Below, one piece after another: positions 21,628 through 33,752 of a stretch of 64,000 bases of DNA. How positions within the stretch are numbered: the stretch's first letter is position 1; every line of letters begins with the position of its first letter. The position numbers were made by a program, and so were the translations under genes. Where the stretch lies: assembly GCF_001659605.2 (NCBI RefSeq), contig NC_035176.2:20337890-20401889 (forward strand). The letters are read 5' to 3'. The notes beneath the pieces were generated by a model. It made no database searches. It had not been told where the DNA came from and saw only the letters and a program-made list of their open reading frames with translations. The DNA comes from Manihot esculenta. Lineage: Eukaryota > Streptophyta > Magnoliopsida > Malpighiales > Euphorbiaceae.

Positions 21628-22094
21628 CATATCTCTGAATTTATTTGTAGTCATTTTTTTTGCTTTCAGTTTTAGTTTGAATAGCCATAGTTTGAATTTT
21701 TTTTCATTTTTGTTTTCATTGCACACACATTTAGCCATAGTTTTTTTTTTCCTTTTTTGTGTTTTGATTTGCTTTACTCAAACTCATAGACTATGTTGGA
21801 TGAGCTTTCTTTCCATGACCTCATTGATGTCATGACTCTTTAAACTTAAGTTGAATCAATTGCAGTGAGTTGTAGTCATTTTTGGGAATTGCCTTTTGAA
21901 TTGAATCTTTGAGCTTGCCATGGTGAAAAATATATGTTACTCATTAGAGAGAATGAATTGAAAGATGTGTGAATGAACTTAACATGACTTGTTTTAGCAA
22001 TTGGTGATGGTTTGCCCAAATCCATTGAGATAGGAAATTCGGCAATGGCTTAGATTTCATGAGCACAAATTGAAAACTGTTCCAATGGTTGAAA

Positions 22095-22187
22095 GACTAT
22101 GAACAGAGCTAGTAGCCACTTGGACAAGTGACCAACTTAAAATATATATACTTTCAAATCAAAAGGTTGATGACTTTTTCAAGCAAG
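22095..22187 (+). ncRNA. Single structured module, element A
   Basis: GACTATGAACAGAGCTAGTA, then the hairpin CACTTGGACAAGTG, ACCAAC, a shorter AT-rich centre, and GGTTGATGACTTTTTCAAG. The proposed 3' arm GTTGAT has one mismatch to ACCAAC, as expected in a decayed copy. The CACCC hairpin seen in B is missing here. It is part of the element RNA, not a separate gene. Confidence 0.45.
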
Positions 22188-22434
22188 ATTTAAGTGCAAA
22201 AGGCTGAATATAGTACTTCAAGGTAAGGGCAAATCACTCTGAAAGCTAGAAAGAATCTTAACTGAACAGTAATATGTGCATGTGTAATCTCTCTCTTGAG
22301 TAAAATAAATACTAGCCATGGTAGGTAAAGGGAGACAAGGAAAGAAGGTGAGTAACCTTGATGCATACATTCTTCACTGCAATGATTCAAAGTAAGTATC
22401 TAGAGTAAGAACTTAAGTGGAAATAAAGGATCAA

Positions 22435-24008
22435 TGACTCGCGGTTGTCGAAGCCGGTCAAAAATAACCTTTTTGGTTATCAACAATATTACTACTGCAG
22501 ATAGTGGTAAAGGATCGAATCCACAGAGAATTGAAAACTTATCTATTTTTCTCAACAAGACTAAAAGAATTAACCGAATGAGAAACTGAAAGTAAGTAAT
22601 TGAAAGCAAAATAAAAATAGAGTGCAATAAAAATAAAATGGGGGATTTTGAGATTAATTTGATTAAGCAACTACTGAAAGTAATAAAAGAAGCGAATAAT
22701 AAAATAAAGAGGGAAATCAATTATGAGAATGGTCTAGTTAAAGAGTTGGATCCACTTCAGTTGTTTGGATTGATCATTGAAACTTTTATTCTTTTGATTG
22801 ATTCAATAGATTGGTTTATGGAGATGGAAAACGCTTCTCACCACCATGTCTCTCCTTATGATTAAACCAATTAGGGAACATCTTCTAATTAATTACTAAT
22901 TAACAAATTGCCAAGGAATGTCCTTGGGCCTTAGACATCAAAATAATTGTTAATTACATGAAGAGATAGAAAGATCCAATCTTAACTACTCAAACGCATG
23001 AGATGTTGCTAGATCATACAATTTCCTTAGTTTTTACACCAAGTGTTCTTATGTTTGAATAATCCAAGCAATTACGGACTCAAAATTATTCAAACTAACA
23101 ATATATTACCTTGCAATCAAGAATCAAGTGGCCAATTTGATCAAAACAACAAAACAATAATAGAATCAAGCATGAAACTGTATGAATATTGAATAACCAA
23201 AAGATGAACAATATATGATCAAGTCTCACAATCCATAAAACAACCAAAGTTTCACCTAATCTTCAACTAGAATAAAAGGTTTCAGCCACTCATGGCTGAA
23301 ACAAAAACCAAAAAACAAGAAAGAAAGAAGAAGAGATGTGGTCACTTGCAATCCTGAAGGTGTGTCTAAGGGGGTGTTGAAAAAGCATGGGGAGGCTCCT
23401 TATGTGTCTTTTTATAGTTGAAAGTGTTGCCCTAGGTCTCCTTGCTGCCCAAGAGGTGCTTGCTGCCCAAGTTGTGTCTGAAGAGGAAAGAATCGCGTTG
23501 CAAGGTCTTTAGAAGGAAGAAGGCACGTGGATGGCTCTTCAGAAGGAAGGTGGCGCTCGAATGGGTTGTGCAAAGGGAAAAATATGTTGTCCAATCTTTC
23601 CTTTTTAGGTGGAGCCTTCGTTTGAATTTCAAATCTTGAATGCTGAATGCAAGAGAGGCAAGTGCGTCTTCTTGAAATCTTGCTGCCTAAATAGGAAGAT
23701 CTGACTGCTGCAGTGTGTGCACATCTTTAAACAAGGAAAGAAAGATTTATAATTTGAATTTCAAATAATCTTCTGACTGAGCTTTTCTTATTTGCTTTTG
23801 CTTCTGCACTTTTTTTTATTTGAAAACTTTCCATATTTGAAAACTTTCCTTATTTAGCACTTTTTGGCAGTTTTAAGAGCATTTTCACCAGATTGTCCCT
23901 TTACACCTAATGTCTACAAAACAAGATCAAAACCACAAAATTAGGCAGAAAAGGTGTAAATAAACATCAATAACATTATGATAAAATGGTCTAAATTATG
24001 CTCTATCA
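22435..24008 (-). mobile_element. Solo LTR C (A/D family), inverted inside element A
   Basis: The sequence is the reverse complement of an A-family LTR: it starts TGACTCGCGGTTGTCGAAGC and ends GGTCTAAATTATGCTCTATCA. Flanks are ATCAA (22430-22434) and AACAA (24009-24013), a 5-bp duplication with one change. The rejoined flanks match the uninterrupted sequence of element D, confirming the empty site. No internal domain is present, so it arose by LTR-LTR recombination after insertion. Confidence 0.9.
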
Positions 24009-24048
24009 AACAAGTTGCAAAGAGAGCTTGTCTGACTATTTTTATTTG

Positions 24049-24084
24049 CTTGAAGACAAGCAAAAGGCTAAGTGTGGGGGTATT
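24049..24084 (+). promoter_or_regulatory. Polypurine tract with upstream hairpin, element A
   Basis: CTTGAAGACAAG (one change from B's CTTGAGGACAAG) then AAGTGTGGGGGTATT, directly before the 3' LTR. Confidence 0.75.
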
Positions 24085-25643
24085 TGATAGAGTATAATTT
24101 AGACCATTTTATTATGAGGTTATTGATGTTAATTTACACTTTTTCTGCCTAATTTTGTGATTTTGATCTTATTTTGTAGAAAATGGTGTAAAGAGACAAT
24201 TTGGTGAAAATGCCTCTAAAACTGCCTAAAATGGAGCAAAGGAGAGCAAGCATGCCAAGTGCAAATTGAAAGGAGCCAAATAAGGAAAGTAATTTGAAAT
24301 TCAAATTTCAAATCCTTAAGAGAATTCAAAATTCAAAATCAAGATTCAGCTCATTAAGGAAAGTGCTAAATAAGGAAAGTGGCAAATAAGGAAAGTGCAT
24401 TCAGCAAAGCAGTTTGAAATTCAAGATCTTCAAGAATCCTTTTCCTTATTAAAGAAGCCAAATCTTATGAAGATGCACTTTCAAATTTGAAATTCAAATT
24501 CAGCTTGTCAAAGAAGCCAAAGAAGTCACACATGCCACCTCAAGTCTTGCACATTCAACATTCAAAATTCAAGAGGCTCCACCTCATTAATGTGCAAGGT
24601 TGGGCGGCATGGGCAGCACTTGGGCAGCCAAGAGTTCAACTTGGGCAACAAGGAAGACCTAGGGCAGCACCTAAAAACTATATAAGGATCTTCTAAGGCC
24701 AGCCGAACCTCTCTTCTCCATTCACTCTCCCATTCGGCCGGCGCTCCCCAAGCTTCTCCATCTTCGGTTCTTCATCTCTTCTTCTTCTTTTCTTTTCTTG
24801 GTTTTGATTCAGCCATGAGTGGATGAAACCTTTTATTCTAGTTGAAGATTAGATGAAACTTTGATTGTTTTATGGATTGTGAGATCTGAACATATATTGT
24901 TGTCTTTGGTTTATTCAATATTTGTACAATTTCATGCTTGATTCCATTATTGCTTTGTTATTATGATCAATGTGGCCACTTGATTCTTAATTGCAAGGTA
25001 ATATATTGTTAGATTGAATAATTTTGAGTCCGTAATTGCTTGGATTGTTCAAACACAAGAACACTTGGTGTAAAAACTAAGGAAGTTGCATAATCTAGCA
25101 ATATCACCATACGTTTGGGTAGCTAGGATTAGATCTCTCTATTTCTTAATGCAATTGATAGTTGTTTTGATGCCTAAGGCCTAAGGACGTTCCTTGGCAA
25201 CTTGTTGATTAGTGATTAACTAGAGGATGTTCCCTAATTGGTTTATGATTAAGGAGAGACATGGTGGTGAGAACCGTCTTCCATCTCCATAACTAATCTA
25301 TTAAATCAATCAAAAGAACCTAAGTTTCAATGATCAATCCCAACAACTGAAGTGGATCCAATTCTTCAACTAGAGCTTTCTCATTATTGATTTCTCTTTA
25401 TTTTAATTATTCGCTTTCTTTTATTGCTTTCAGTATTAGTTCAACGGAATCAATCTCAAAACCCCCCATTTTTTACTTTTGCTTTCAGTTTACTTTGCTT
25501 TCAGTGTGTTCTCTTGGTCTTGATAAGAAAGATAAGTAAGTATCAATTCCTTGTGGATTCGATCCTTTTACCACTATCTGCAGTAGTAATATTGTTGATA
25601 ACTGAAAAGGTTATTTTTGACCGGTTTCGACAACCGATAGTCA
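24085..25643 (+). repeat. Element A 3' LTR
   Basis: 1559 bp, starts TGATAGAGTATAATTTAGACC and ends CAACCGATAGTCA before the duplicated ATTGC. TATA at 24679-24686; palindromes AATTTGAAATTCAAATT at 24291-24307 and 24484-24500. Confidence 0.92.
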
Positions 25644-25648
25644 ATTGC

Positions 25649-28600
25649 CTTATTTCTTAGTTGCTTTGGTGTTTTTAGATGGATATTGTAGCTGCCTCAG
25701 GTCTTTAAGCTTGCTAGAGAGAAAATTTTATTACACTCCTTTAAGCATATTCATGCATCATATTAATTTATAGTATACGTCTCTAAAACACAAATTTTGT
25801 TATACAAATAAAACTCTTATTGTTGATGCATGAAAGATCTTGGATAACTTAGTAGCTTTTCATATGAAGAAACCATATTTATAATATAGGATATGTAAAC
25901 AGAAATCCAAGAAAGGCACTTTCTACACCCTTTACATAAGTAGAAAATCAATAAGGCCTAGTTTATGACCTAGAATTGATGAAAATTTTAAAGTAGAATT
26001 TTGGAGAAGCTCTTTGAAAGCTTATCATATTGGATTAGAAAATCTAGTTGTAACAAGTCTATCTTTTCTATGAATTATGTGTATATGTGATGCAAATTCC
26101 AAAGGAATTACCTTAAAATCTACATGCATAATAAGAAAGCCCAAATTTAGCTTTATCAACCAAAATCCTCAAGCAACCGTATAAGTATATGGTAACGAAG
26201 AGAAACTAAATGCAAATTGCATAATTTTTTTATTCAATTTATAATGATGAATGAACTAAAAGTATCATTGACACAAACACAAAGGGAGTGGAATTTTTCA
26301 ACAACATGGATCAAGTTGAATTGTAGTAATCTCTAAGAATACAAGCCATGAGACTCAAAGCAAGCTTCCAAAGCATAGGAAATCAAGTTGTCTTGGAGGG
26401 GTTCAATGTATAAGAAGTGAAAATTAAGTTTGGTAAGTATGGGAGTTTGAAAGAAAGGTTATGTGTGATATGGATCTAAAAGAATGCATCAAAATAAAAG
26501 AAGCAATCGAGAACAAGGATTGTGATGGAAAACATGGGTCTACATGTGTAATGCAAGCTAAATTCGTATAGCTTTTGTGCAGGAAAGCACAGGGCATGAT
26601 GCAACACATGGGCAAGGAAATTGAGAGGAATATGGCCTAAAGACTAAAATAAGGGTTCACACTCTGTTCCATAGACCCTCTACTCGTGTCTATTTGATTT
26701 TGGTCTTTTGTATTTTCTTTCGAGACATAGATTGGGCTTAATTTCATGGCCTAAAACTTCAGAAAATTCAATCCATATAGATTATTTTAGTTAAATCCAT
26801 ATTCTAATAGGATTAGTTAGAGTTATACTCGTATAAGTAGGATTAACTTATGCTTTCCTTATTTTAGTAGTGTCAAGGGTTAAAAATACTAAAAATAGGC
26901 TATGCTAAAGCCCGGCTGGCTATTCATTGATTGATTGTTGAAATTTTGATCTTTCATATTTTTAGTATAAAGTGAGGATTTTTTTTTTGTTGCATTAGGA
27001 ATTGACAACGTATCAATGTTAGTTGCCTTATGGTATTATCTATTCTTGGTTTTTACTCTATTATGAATATTACTAATTACATTGTTGGTTAGAGGTTTAG
27101 CAGATTTATCTAACTTGCATTTATATATTAAATTTTGTGTTGGAATTTCAAGATTCAATTGTAATCTTAGGGTTTCACATCATTTTGGTATCAAAGCCTA
27201 GGCTGTAGATAAAATTCAGTTTATTTATCCTAAGCATCCTTTTATTCTAATATCTTGATTATTTCTTACAATTTTTATTTTAGTTACTTTTATTATTTCA
27301 ATTTGAGGTTGCCTATCATAAAAAAAATGTATTCAATTTTGCAATTAAAGCAAAAGTAATATGAAAAAAAGGGATTTGTAATATCAATAGAAAAGGTTTA
27401 GAAAGGTGCTTAAAGTGTTGATTTTGATATTCTATTGATTGGAATTGATTTATCATGCTTTGGTTGCTTAATAATTTGTCTTAGATAAAGCTATCTTATG
27501 TTAAGATAATTAAGTTATCTAAATTCAGATTCTATTAGAGAATAATCAAATTCATCATTATTTTTCTAGAGTTGTCTTTATTTTACTTTTAATTTTGACT
27601 TTGCATTCTTCGTGTTTGCACTTTCATCACATATAGAGCAACACATTTTCATGTTGCTCATATTTATTACATATTAAACATATAATTCATTTATTTGAGT
27701 GTTATTTAATTTTGTTGCTTACATGTGTCAATTGCCTCTAGATCTTGTTTTTATCATCCTTATTAGATTATCATTGTGACATTCAATAATTGATGCATTT
27801 ACTATAAAAATTTGAGTGGTGAGCTCAAAAGAGGGTAAAAATCTAATTTGAGTAAAATCGAGCATAGTGACATCTCATCAAGTGAAACATGTGAAGGAGT
27901 GCGTTTAATCCACTTTTGTTTTCTCTAACATTCTTTATAGGTATTGATCATATCGAACAATGGTCATGATAAGTGAAAAAAACTTAGTTCGTAATTTGAT
28001 AAATATGGAGTCCAAGAAATTTACGGAGACCATGATAATACATTTAAGGAGAATAGAGGAATCTAGGAATGTTGTGGTTATTGCAATAATTGGACTTTGA
28101 CCAGAATTTAGTTGAATATAAGAAAGTTTGTTCTAAAGGAAAGAACGAGAGATTACCTCTTATAGGTTGAGTTTGAACATAACAAAGATAGTGATTCTAT
28201 ACCTAGTTCCAAAGATTGCACTAATAATAAAATAAAAAATAATGTGAAGGGTGAACTGTTAGAAATTGGGCATATGCATTGGATGTTTAGATCAATTGAA
28301 AAGGAAAAATTTCATTCTTGTACCATTATCTCTTATAGAAGTACATGCAGATAAAAAAAAAAGATTAAATCCTTATAGGGTACTTTTAGTAGTAAGGAAG
28401 ATACAAATAAAAGAAAAGAAGGAAAAGAGGTCAAAAGTTAAAATAAAAAAAAAATTAATGGCCCATTGGTGGGCGACTACACAAGTAAAAGGACAAGAAA
28501 GATGAATGTGCAAGAGATAAAAGTCTAGTAAGTGGAGAGAAAAATAGAAGAGTGAATGAAAGAGGTTTTAGCGAAAAGAGAGAGACTATAAGAGAGAAAG

Positions 28601-29375
28601 ATAAACAAATGAAAATGAATTCAACATGTATGGATAGATGAAAGGAAGAGAGCGGGATAAAAATGAGAGTGATTGCAAAAGAAATAGATACAAGGAGTAT
28701 CTTATATACTAGAGCTTATTTAAATGTTTCTAGCATTGACTTTCATATGCATAGTTTTGTTCTTTCTTTTTTACAACACCATGCGAGGAAGAGCAAGAGC
28801 TTATATGCAGTGCACATTCTTTTAAGATGATTCTTGGAGAATGTGATGATTACTAGGCTATCAAGAAAACCACTGTAAAATAAAAAAGGATGGTATTCAA
28901 ACCATGAGATAGATTTCGAGTGCAAATGAGAAAGAGAAGGTTTCCATATAAAACGAAATCGAACTTGTTAGAGTTATGTGTCCCATAGCCATATTTATGA
29001 GCTTGTACATTTTATTCCTAATAGTAATTAAATAATACATTTGTTTAAAAGTATTTTTTTTTTCTTTTATTAGCATTAGTAAATATTGGTTATCTTACTC
29101 TCAAGGTTTGAGAATATGATTGTTAATGATTGCTAGTATAATGTTATAAATATATTGTATTTTCCATTCTTTTCAAATAAACATGTGTTGAAATTAATAA
29201 AAGCAAGCACGTGCATAAATCAATAAGCTAGCACGTGTATAAATCAAGTTCGTTAAGCAAGCACTTATATAAACTAATCTCAAGCAGCATTCCTTTTTCC
29301 ATGGTACACAATCATATATGCATATGTCTACTTCAAGCATTTGGTTGAGCTTTCTTAGTTAGTATAGTGATACGA
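25649..29375. other. AT-rich spacer with an unclassified retroelement remnant
   Basis: No intact coding region is seen. A TGGTATCAAAGC primer-like site at 27186-27197 (initiator tRNA-Met type) follows a candidate LTR end near 27182. That LTR shows weak likeness to element G around 27080 (ATTACATTGTTGGTTAGAGG). The 79-codon frame at 28266-28505 and other short frames around 27960-28960 are lysine-rich with no motif I recognise. Three loose repeats of AAGCAAGCAC...ATAAATCAA lie at about 29200-29285, two containing CACGTG. Confidence 0.45.
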
Positions 29376-30181
29376 GCAAGGAAATAATAGGATGCTTCTC
29401 CAAATCATGACAAATCAAGTTACTATCGCTCAATTCAAGGCTTACGAGATGAGAACTATATTTGGAAAGCATGGGAGAATAAGGAAACAAGCCGCACTCT
29501 CTTCAATACATGTGAACGCGCAACACAATTTCAAATCGCGTAATACATGAATACCAAATTGCATTTAGGCCAATTTTATTATTTTAGTACTTTAGTATTT
29601 TGTGGAATTTGTTTTAAATTAATTTGGCCCACATTAGAAGTCAAATTCATGCAGCCCATTTAGGAAGGAGATTTCTCCATGACAATTTAGGAAAATGATC
29701 TTTAATGTAATCTAGGTTTGACTATTTGACTACATACCCTTCCTATATTGTAATTACACCTTCTTACAATAGAATTAGGGTTTGGAGGCTATAAAAACAC
29801 CCTTAAGGTGGTAGCCACAAGAAGCCAATGAATAAAGTTGATGTTATGAACAATATTTGGTTCTTCTCCATTATTTAGCAACTTATCAAGGTTTAACCTT
29901 GTGGCGTTCTAATATGGATCTCCTCCATACTTAGTTAACTTATCAAGAATTTTTTGTGGCCTTCTTGAAGCTGGATTCGCTTAATTATCTATGTTTTTAA
30001 TTACATTGCTTGGTTAGGGGTGTAGTAGAGCAACCTTTGCTTGATTATCTATGTTTCTAATCACACTCATTGGTTAGGGGTGTAGTAGAGCAACCTTCTG
30101 GAAGATATCTTTGCTTTGTTTTTTTATCAAGTTGTGTCATGGGATTTTCAATCACATGTTGGTCCTGGGTTTCGTATCAGT

Positions 30182-30193
30182 TGATATCAGAGC
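30182..30193 (+). promoter_or_regulatory. Primer binding site (initiator tRNA-Met type), element G
   Basis: TGATATCAGAGC is one change from TGGTATCAGAGC, two bases after the first LTR. A related copy at 52369-52380 keeps the canonical form. Confidence 0.6.
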
Positions 30194-31196
30194 ATGGTGA
30201 TAAATAAATTTCTATTTATCTATATTTATTTGTTTCATAAGTTTTTTTTTATTTTTTTTCTATCTTATTAATTTTTTATTTTGCTTTATATTATATTTTC
30301 TCTTACAGAAAAAAAAATAGAGAAAAATTTTTTTATTTCAGTTGTGTGAGATTTTTTTTTAAAAAAAAAGTGAGAGTTATAAAAAAAAGAAGAGTAAAGA
30401 AAAAAATCATTTCAATTGTTTGATTTCAAAAAAAAAAAAGAAAAAAGAGGAGAGATGTCAAAGTTTAGTGCTTTATTCGCAAAATGTCATACTGAATTTA
30501 AAGAGGATTCCATGTATGTCGATTCTTTTCTTGTCATTATGGTTGAAGATTCAAGGACAAATCTTTTCGAAGAATGAGAGAATAACACAAGCAAGGAAAT
30601 AATACGATGCTTCAAAAATTTAAAATGGAAAACTCTAAATCATGACAAATCAAGTTACTATCGCTCAATTCAAGACTTACGGTATGAGAACTATATTTGA
30701 AAAGCATGGGAGAATAAGAAAACAAGTCACATTCTCTTCAATACATGTGAACGCACAACACAATTTCAGATCGTGTAATGCATGAATGACCAAATTGCAT
30801 TTAGACCAATTTTGTTATTTTGGGATTTATTTTAAATTAATTTGGACTACATTAGAAGTCAAATTCGTGTAGCCCATTTAGGAAGGAGATTTCTCCATGA
30901 CAATTTAGGAAAATGATCTTTAATGTAATTTAGGTTTGACTATTTGACTACATACCCTTCTATATTGTAATTACACCTTCCTACAATAGAATTAGGGTTT
31001 GAAAACTATAAAAACACCCTTAAGGTGGAAGCCACGAGAAACCAATGAATAAAGATGATGTTATAAACAATATTTGGTTCTTCTCCATTATTTAGCAACT
31101 TATCAAGGTTTAACCTTGTGGCGTTCTAATATGGATCTCCTCTATGCTTAGTTAACTTAACAAAAATTTCTTGTGGTGTTCTCGAAGCTAGAATCT

Positions 31197-31376
31197 CTTG
31201 ATTTTCTATGTTTCTAATCACATTGGTTGGTTAGGGGTGTAGTAGAGCAACCTTTGCTTGATTATCTATGTTTCTAATTACATTGGTTGGTTAGGGATAT
31301 GGTAGAGCAACATTCACTCCATTATCTATGTTTCTAATCACACTCATTGATTAGGGGTGTAGTAAAGCAATCTTCT
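31197..31376 (+). repeat. 60-bp tandem repeat in the second LTR of element G (3 units)
   Basis: The unit starts CTTGATTNTCTATGTTTCTA and contains GGTTAGGGGTGTAGTAGAGC. Three units occur here and two in the first LTR (about 29979-30098). Confidence 0.8.
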
Positions 31377-31562
31377 GGTAGATATCTTTGCTTTGTGTTT
31401 TTATCAAGTTGTGTGACGGGATTTTTGATCACATGTTGGTCTTGGGTTGCTCATCATATAGTAACTCTTTTAAATTAACACATTATTAGATAATTAAATA
31501 CTCAACATGTGAAATGAATTTTTAACCTAAACAAAGCAAGCATATATTTTAAAACTATTATA

Positions 31563-32892
31563 GGCTTATTGGACATAAAAGGCTAAAATTTTAGCTTTAA
31601 CCACGATTAGCCAAAATTTTCAATTTTGGAGAATAAAATCTCAACTTTCAAATGTTGAAATTGTAGCAAATCTTTAAAACTATTTATCTAATTGAATATA
31701 AAAGTTTCAAACTTTATATTTAATCATTATTATAGTCAAAATTTTTAATTTTATATTTCAATATTTTAAATTTATTGCAGTTATAGTCAATTTTTAAAAT
31801 AATTTTTATTAATTATAAATTAGCGAACTTGTCATGCCATGTTTCATTTATTTACCCTTTTAAATAGAGTTAATGACAAAAAATCTATCATTTTTCTATT
31901 TTTACAATTGCGCCTTATCTTTTTATGTTTTATCAATTAAATCCTGCACTTTTATACTTGTTCCAATTATGCCCTGAAGTTAGATTTTTCGTTAGAGAAT
32001 TGTCATGTTATCCAACACATTATTATCACGTCATTCTGCCATATTAGCGAAGTTTATGATACAGTTGTTTGAAACTTAAAAGTTCATAATTTAATTGGTA
32101 AATTTTAAGAATTCAAGGTGCAATCATAAATTCAAGGATATGGTAAATTTTTATGATTGCAGCCTGAACTATAAAAATTTACCAATTAAATCCTAAGCTT
32201 TTAAGTTTTATTTAATTATAGCCTAAATATCACCGATATAGCAAAATAGCATGGCAATAATGTGTCATGGCAATTCCATTAGCCTCTAATGGAAAATTTG
32301 ACATGGAGGTGCAATTGAAACAATTGTATGGTTTAATGGTGAAACATAAAAGAATATGGTGCAATTGAAAAAATGAGAAAATGATGGGTTTTTTGTCATT
32401 AACTCTTTTAAATATTAATTAAATTTACATAAGCAATTTCTTAGCTCTAACTATCTATATACAATAAAAAAACACACAACTCTTATTATCCAAATCTCTA
32501 ATTTAAAATCTAAAATCCTCATTTTGAATGAATTCTAAATCTAGATAGTTTTAAATTAGAGATTTTAGAGTTTAAATTAGAGATTAGGACAAAAACTTTT
32601 AAAATCTAAAATCCTCATTTTGACATGACATGTGCACTAGTTTATAACTAATCAAAATTATTTTAAGGTTTGATTACAATTTGTAATCAGGTTATGGTAT
32701 AAAAGTGAAAGTTTTGATTATAATTGTGATTAAATATAAATTTTAGACTTTATATCTAATTAGACAAATAATATTAAATATTTGGTACAATTATAGCAAA
32801 TTTGAAAGTTGAAGTTTTATTGTCTAAAATTAAAAGCTTTTGCTATAATTATAATTAAATGTAAAATTTTAGTTTTTTATGTCCAATTGGCC
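31563..32892. mobile_element. Foldback element interrupted by a second foldback element
   Basis: The left arm starts GGCTTATTGGACATAAAA, and the reverse complement of the right arm starts GGCCAATTGGACATAAAA. Both arms continue with CTAAAATTTTA, a CAATAAAACTTCAACTTTCAA-like block, and a TCTAATT...ATATAAA block. Flanks AACTATTATA (31553-31562) and AATTGTTATA (32893-32902) agree at 8 of 10 positions, fitting a Mutator-type duplication. The element at 31867-32405 sits near its centre. No transposase is present. Confidence 0.65.
31867..32405. mobile_element. Nested Mutator-like foldback element with 9-bp target duplication
   Basis: 539 bp. The ends GAGTTAATGACAAAAAA and, reversed, GAGTTAATGACAAAAAA match exactly. 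The arms continue with TATCATTTT/CATCATTTT, CAATTGCGCC/CAATTGCACC and TTTTATGTTT for about 220 bp. The perfect 9-bp duplication TTTTAAATA lies at 31858-31866 and 32406-32414. It has no coding capacity. Confidence 0.85.
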
Positions 32893-32902
32893 AATTGTTA
32901 TA

Positions 32903-33163
32903 TGTATATTTAGCTATATCATGGAAATTAACCTAACTATCCTTTTTAATTTAGCATATCACTACACAACCAATCATTCATCATGGTTAGCAAATTTTTA
33001 GCATGAAAAGAACAAGTATAGACCATTACAGCTTTATGCATATTTGGCCATATAGGATCATTAACCAAATTTTTATTTCATCCATTTTATCATCAAATAT
33101 TTATCAAATTATTTAAATAGCACAATTAATCATTTATTTAGATCTTTTATTCAAGTTATAAAT
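32903..33163. other. AT-rich spacer
   Basis: Nothing recognisable; AT-rich sequence between the foldback pair and the Copia remnant. Confidence 0.5.
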
Positions 33164-33320
33164 TGTTATTACTATAAGTTGGGAGTCTACAAGTGTTAGT
33201 ACTATTTTAGAAGTCTATTTTAGAATCCATATTCTATATTGATTAGAAAAACTCTCATAGCTTTTATATAAATTATATTCATTGTAAATGAAATAATACA
33301 ATTTTTTAATCAATTTGACA
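33164..33320 (+). repeat. Probable short 5' LTR of Copia element H
   Basis: The right end (TTGACA at 33320) is fixed by the adjoining primer site; the left end is a guess at a TG dinucleotide. There is no 3' LTR in the window to compare with. Confidence 0.4.
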
Positions 33321-33332
33321 TGGTATCAGAGC
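33321..33332 (+). promoter_or_regulatory. Primer binding site (initiator tRNA-Met), Copia element H
   Basis: TGGTATCAGAGC immediately after the presumed LTR, the standard plant Copia primer site, about 420 bp before gag. Confidence 0.8.
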
Positions 33333-33752
33333 CTAATTGAAAAGAAATTTTCGTCCTTCTTCCTTCTGGAGACCTATGGCTCCTTTTTTAGTCACTTTGT
33401 TATTTAGATCATCCTTGTAGGGTGACATTTGGATCTCACTGCCCACCTAGGAAGGAAGCCGGAGGTCCAACGACACTGCCCTGAAATTCCAATACCATCT
33501 GATCGGCAAGTTTGCCTCACGTTCCGAATCTTCTTTCCGCTGTCAGATTCTTTGGTCGACACATGAAGGCGCGTTAGACGACCAACGCTACTTCGATTGC
33601 TAGCATCGCCTTAAAGTTCTCTCTCTGTTTCTATGATCCGTGTTACGTTTCGAGTGATTTATGGAGGTGATTTTATCTTGGGTTCCCTCCCGTTACTATT
33701 CACAACTCTTTTTTGTGATCTGTAATTTTATTCACTTGGGTATTATTAAAGA

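Larger units (their letters stand above)
21526..22434 (+). other. Element A 3' non-coding region
   Basis: Corresponds to B's 3' region without ORF3. It contains the hairpin/purine motif (21593-21627), a T-rich stretch, one structured module (22095-22187) and the approach to the purine tract, cut at 22434 by solo LTR C. No coding capacity is seen; the 72-codon frame at 21617 is compositionally T-rich and not credible. Confidence 0.7.
4157..25643 (+). mobile_element. Element A: Athila-type Ty3/Gypsy retrotransposon, degenerate, host of two nested insertions
   Basis: LTRs of 1588 bp (4157-5744) and 1559 bp (24085-25643) are flanked by a 5-bp duplication ATTGC (4152-4156, 25644-25648). A tRNA-Asp primer site follows the 5' LTR and a GTGTGGGGGTATT purine tract precedes the 3' LTR. 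The interior keeps gag, protease and integrase homology but lacks reverse transcriptase and RNase H, and carries many stops. Element B interrupts gag at 6390, and an inverted solo LTR lies at 22435-24008. Removing both insertions leaves about 8.1 kb. The 5' LTR starts TA rather than TG, a single change at the terminus. Confidence 0.92.
29376..31456 (+). mobile_element. Element G: small non-autonomous LTR retrotransposon remnant
   Basis: Two direct repeats of about 0.80 kb (29376-30179) and 0.87 kb (30591-31456) flank about 410 bp. Shared landmarks are AAATCATGACAAATCAAG, AATACATGTGAACGC, CCTATATTG, GCAACTTATCAAGG and CACATGTTGGTC. A TGATATCAGAGC primer site (30182-30193) follows the first repeat. 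The short interior has an AGATGTCAAAGTTTAG start also found at 51989 but no gag or pol domain. Exact ends are uncertain because similarity begins before a clean TG, and I find no target duplication. Confidence 0.6.

Noticed and set aside
28266..28505. 79-codon lysine-rich frame considered as a small host gene
   Set aside because: Low-complexity AT-rich composition, no domain, and surrounding sequence looks like decayed retroelement.
31197..31376. 60-bp array considered as satellite DNA
   Set aside because: Only three units, confined to an LTR and matched by two units in the partner LTR.
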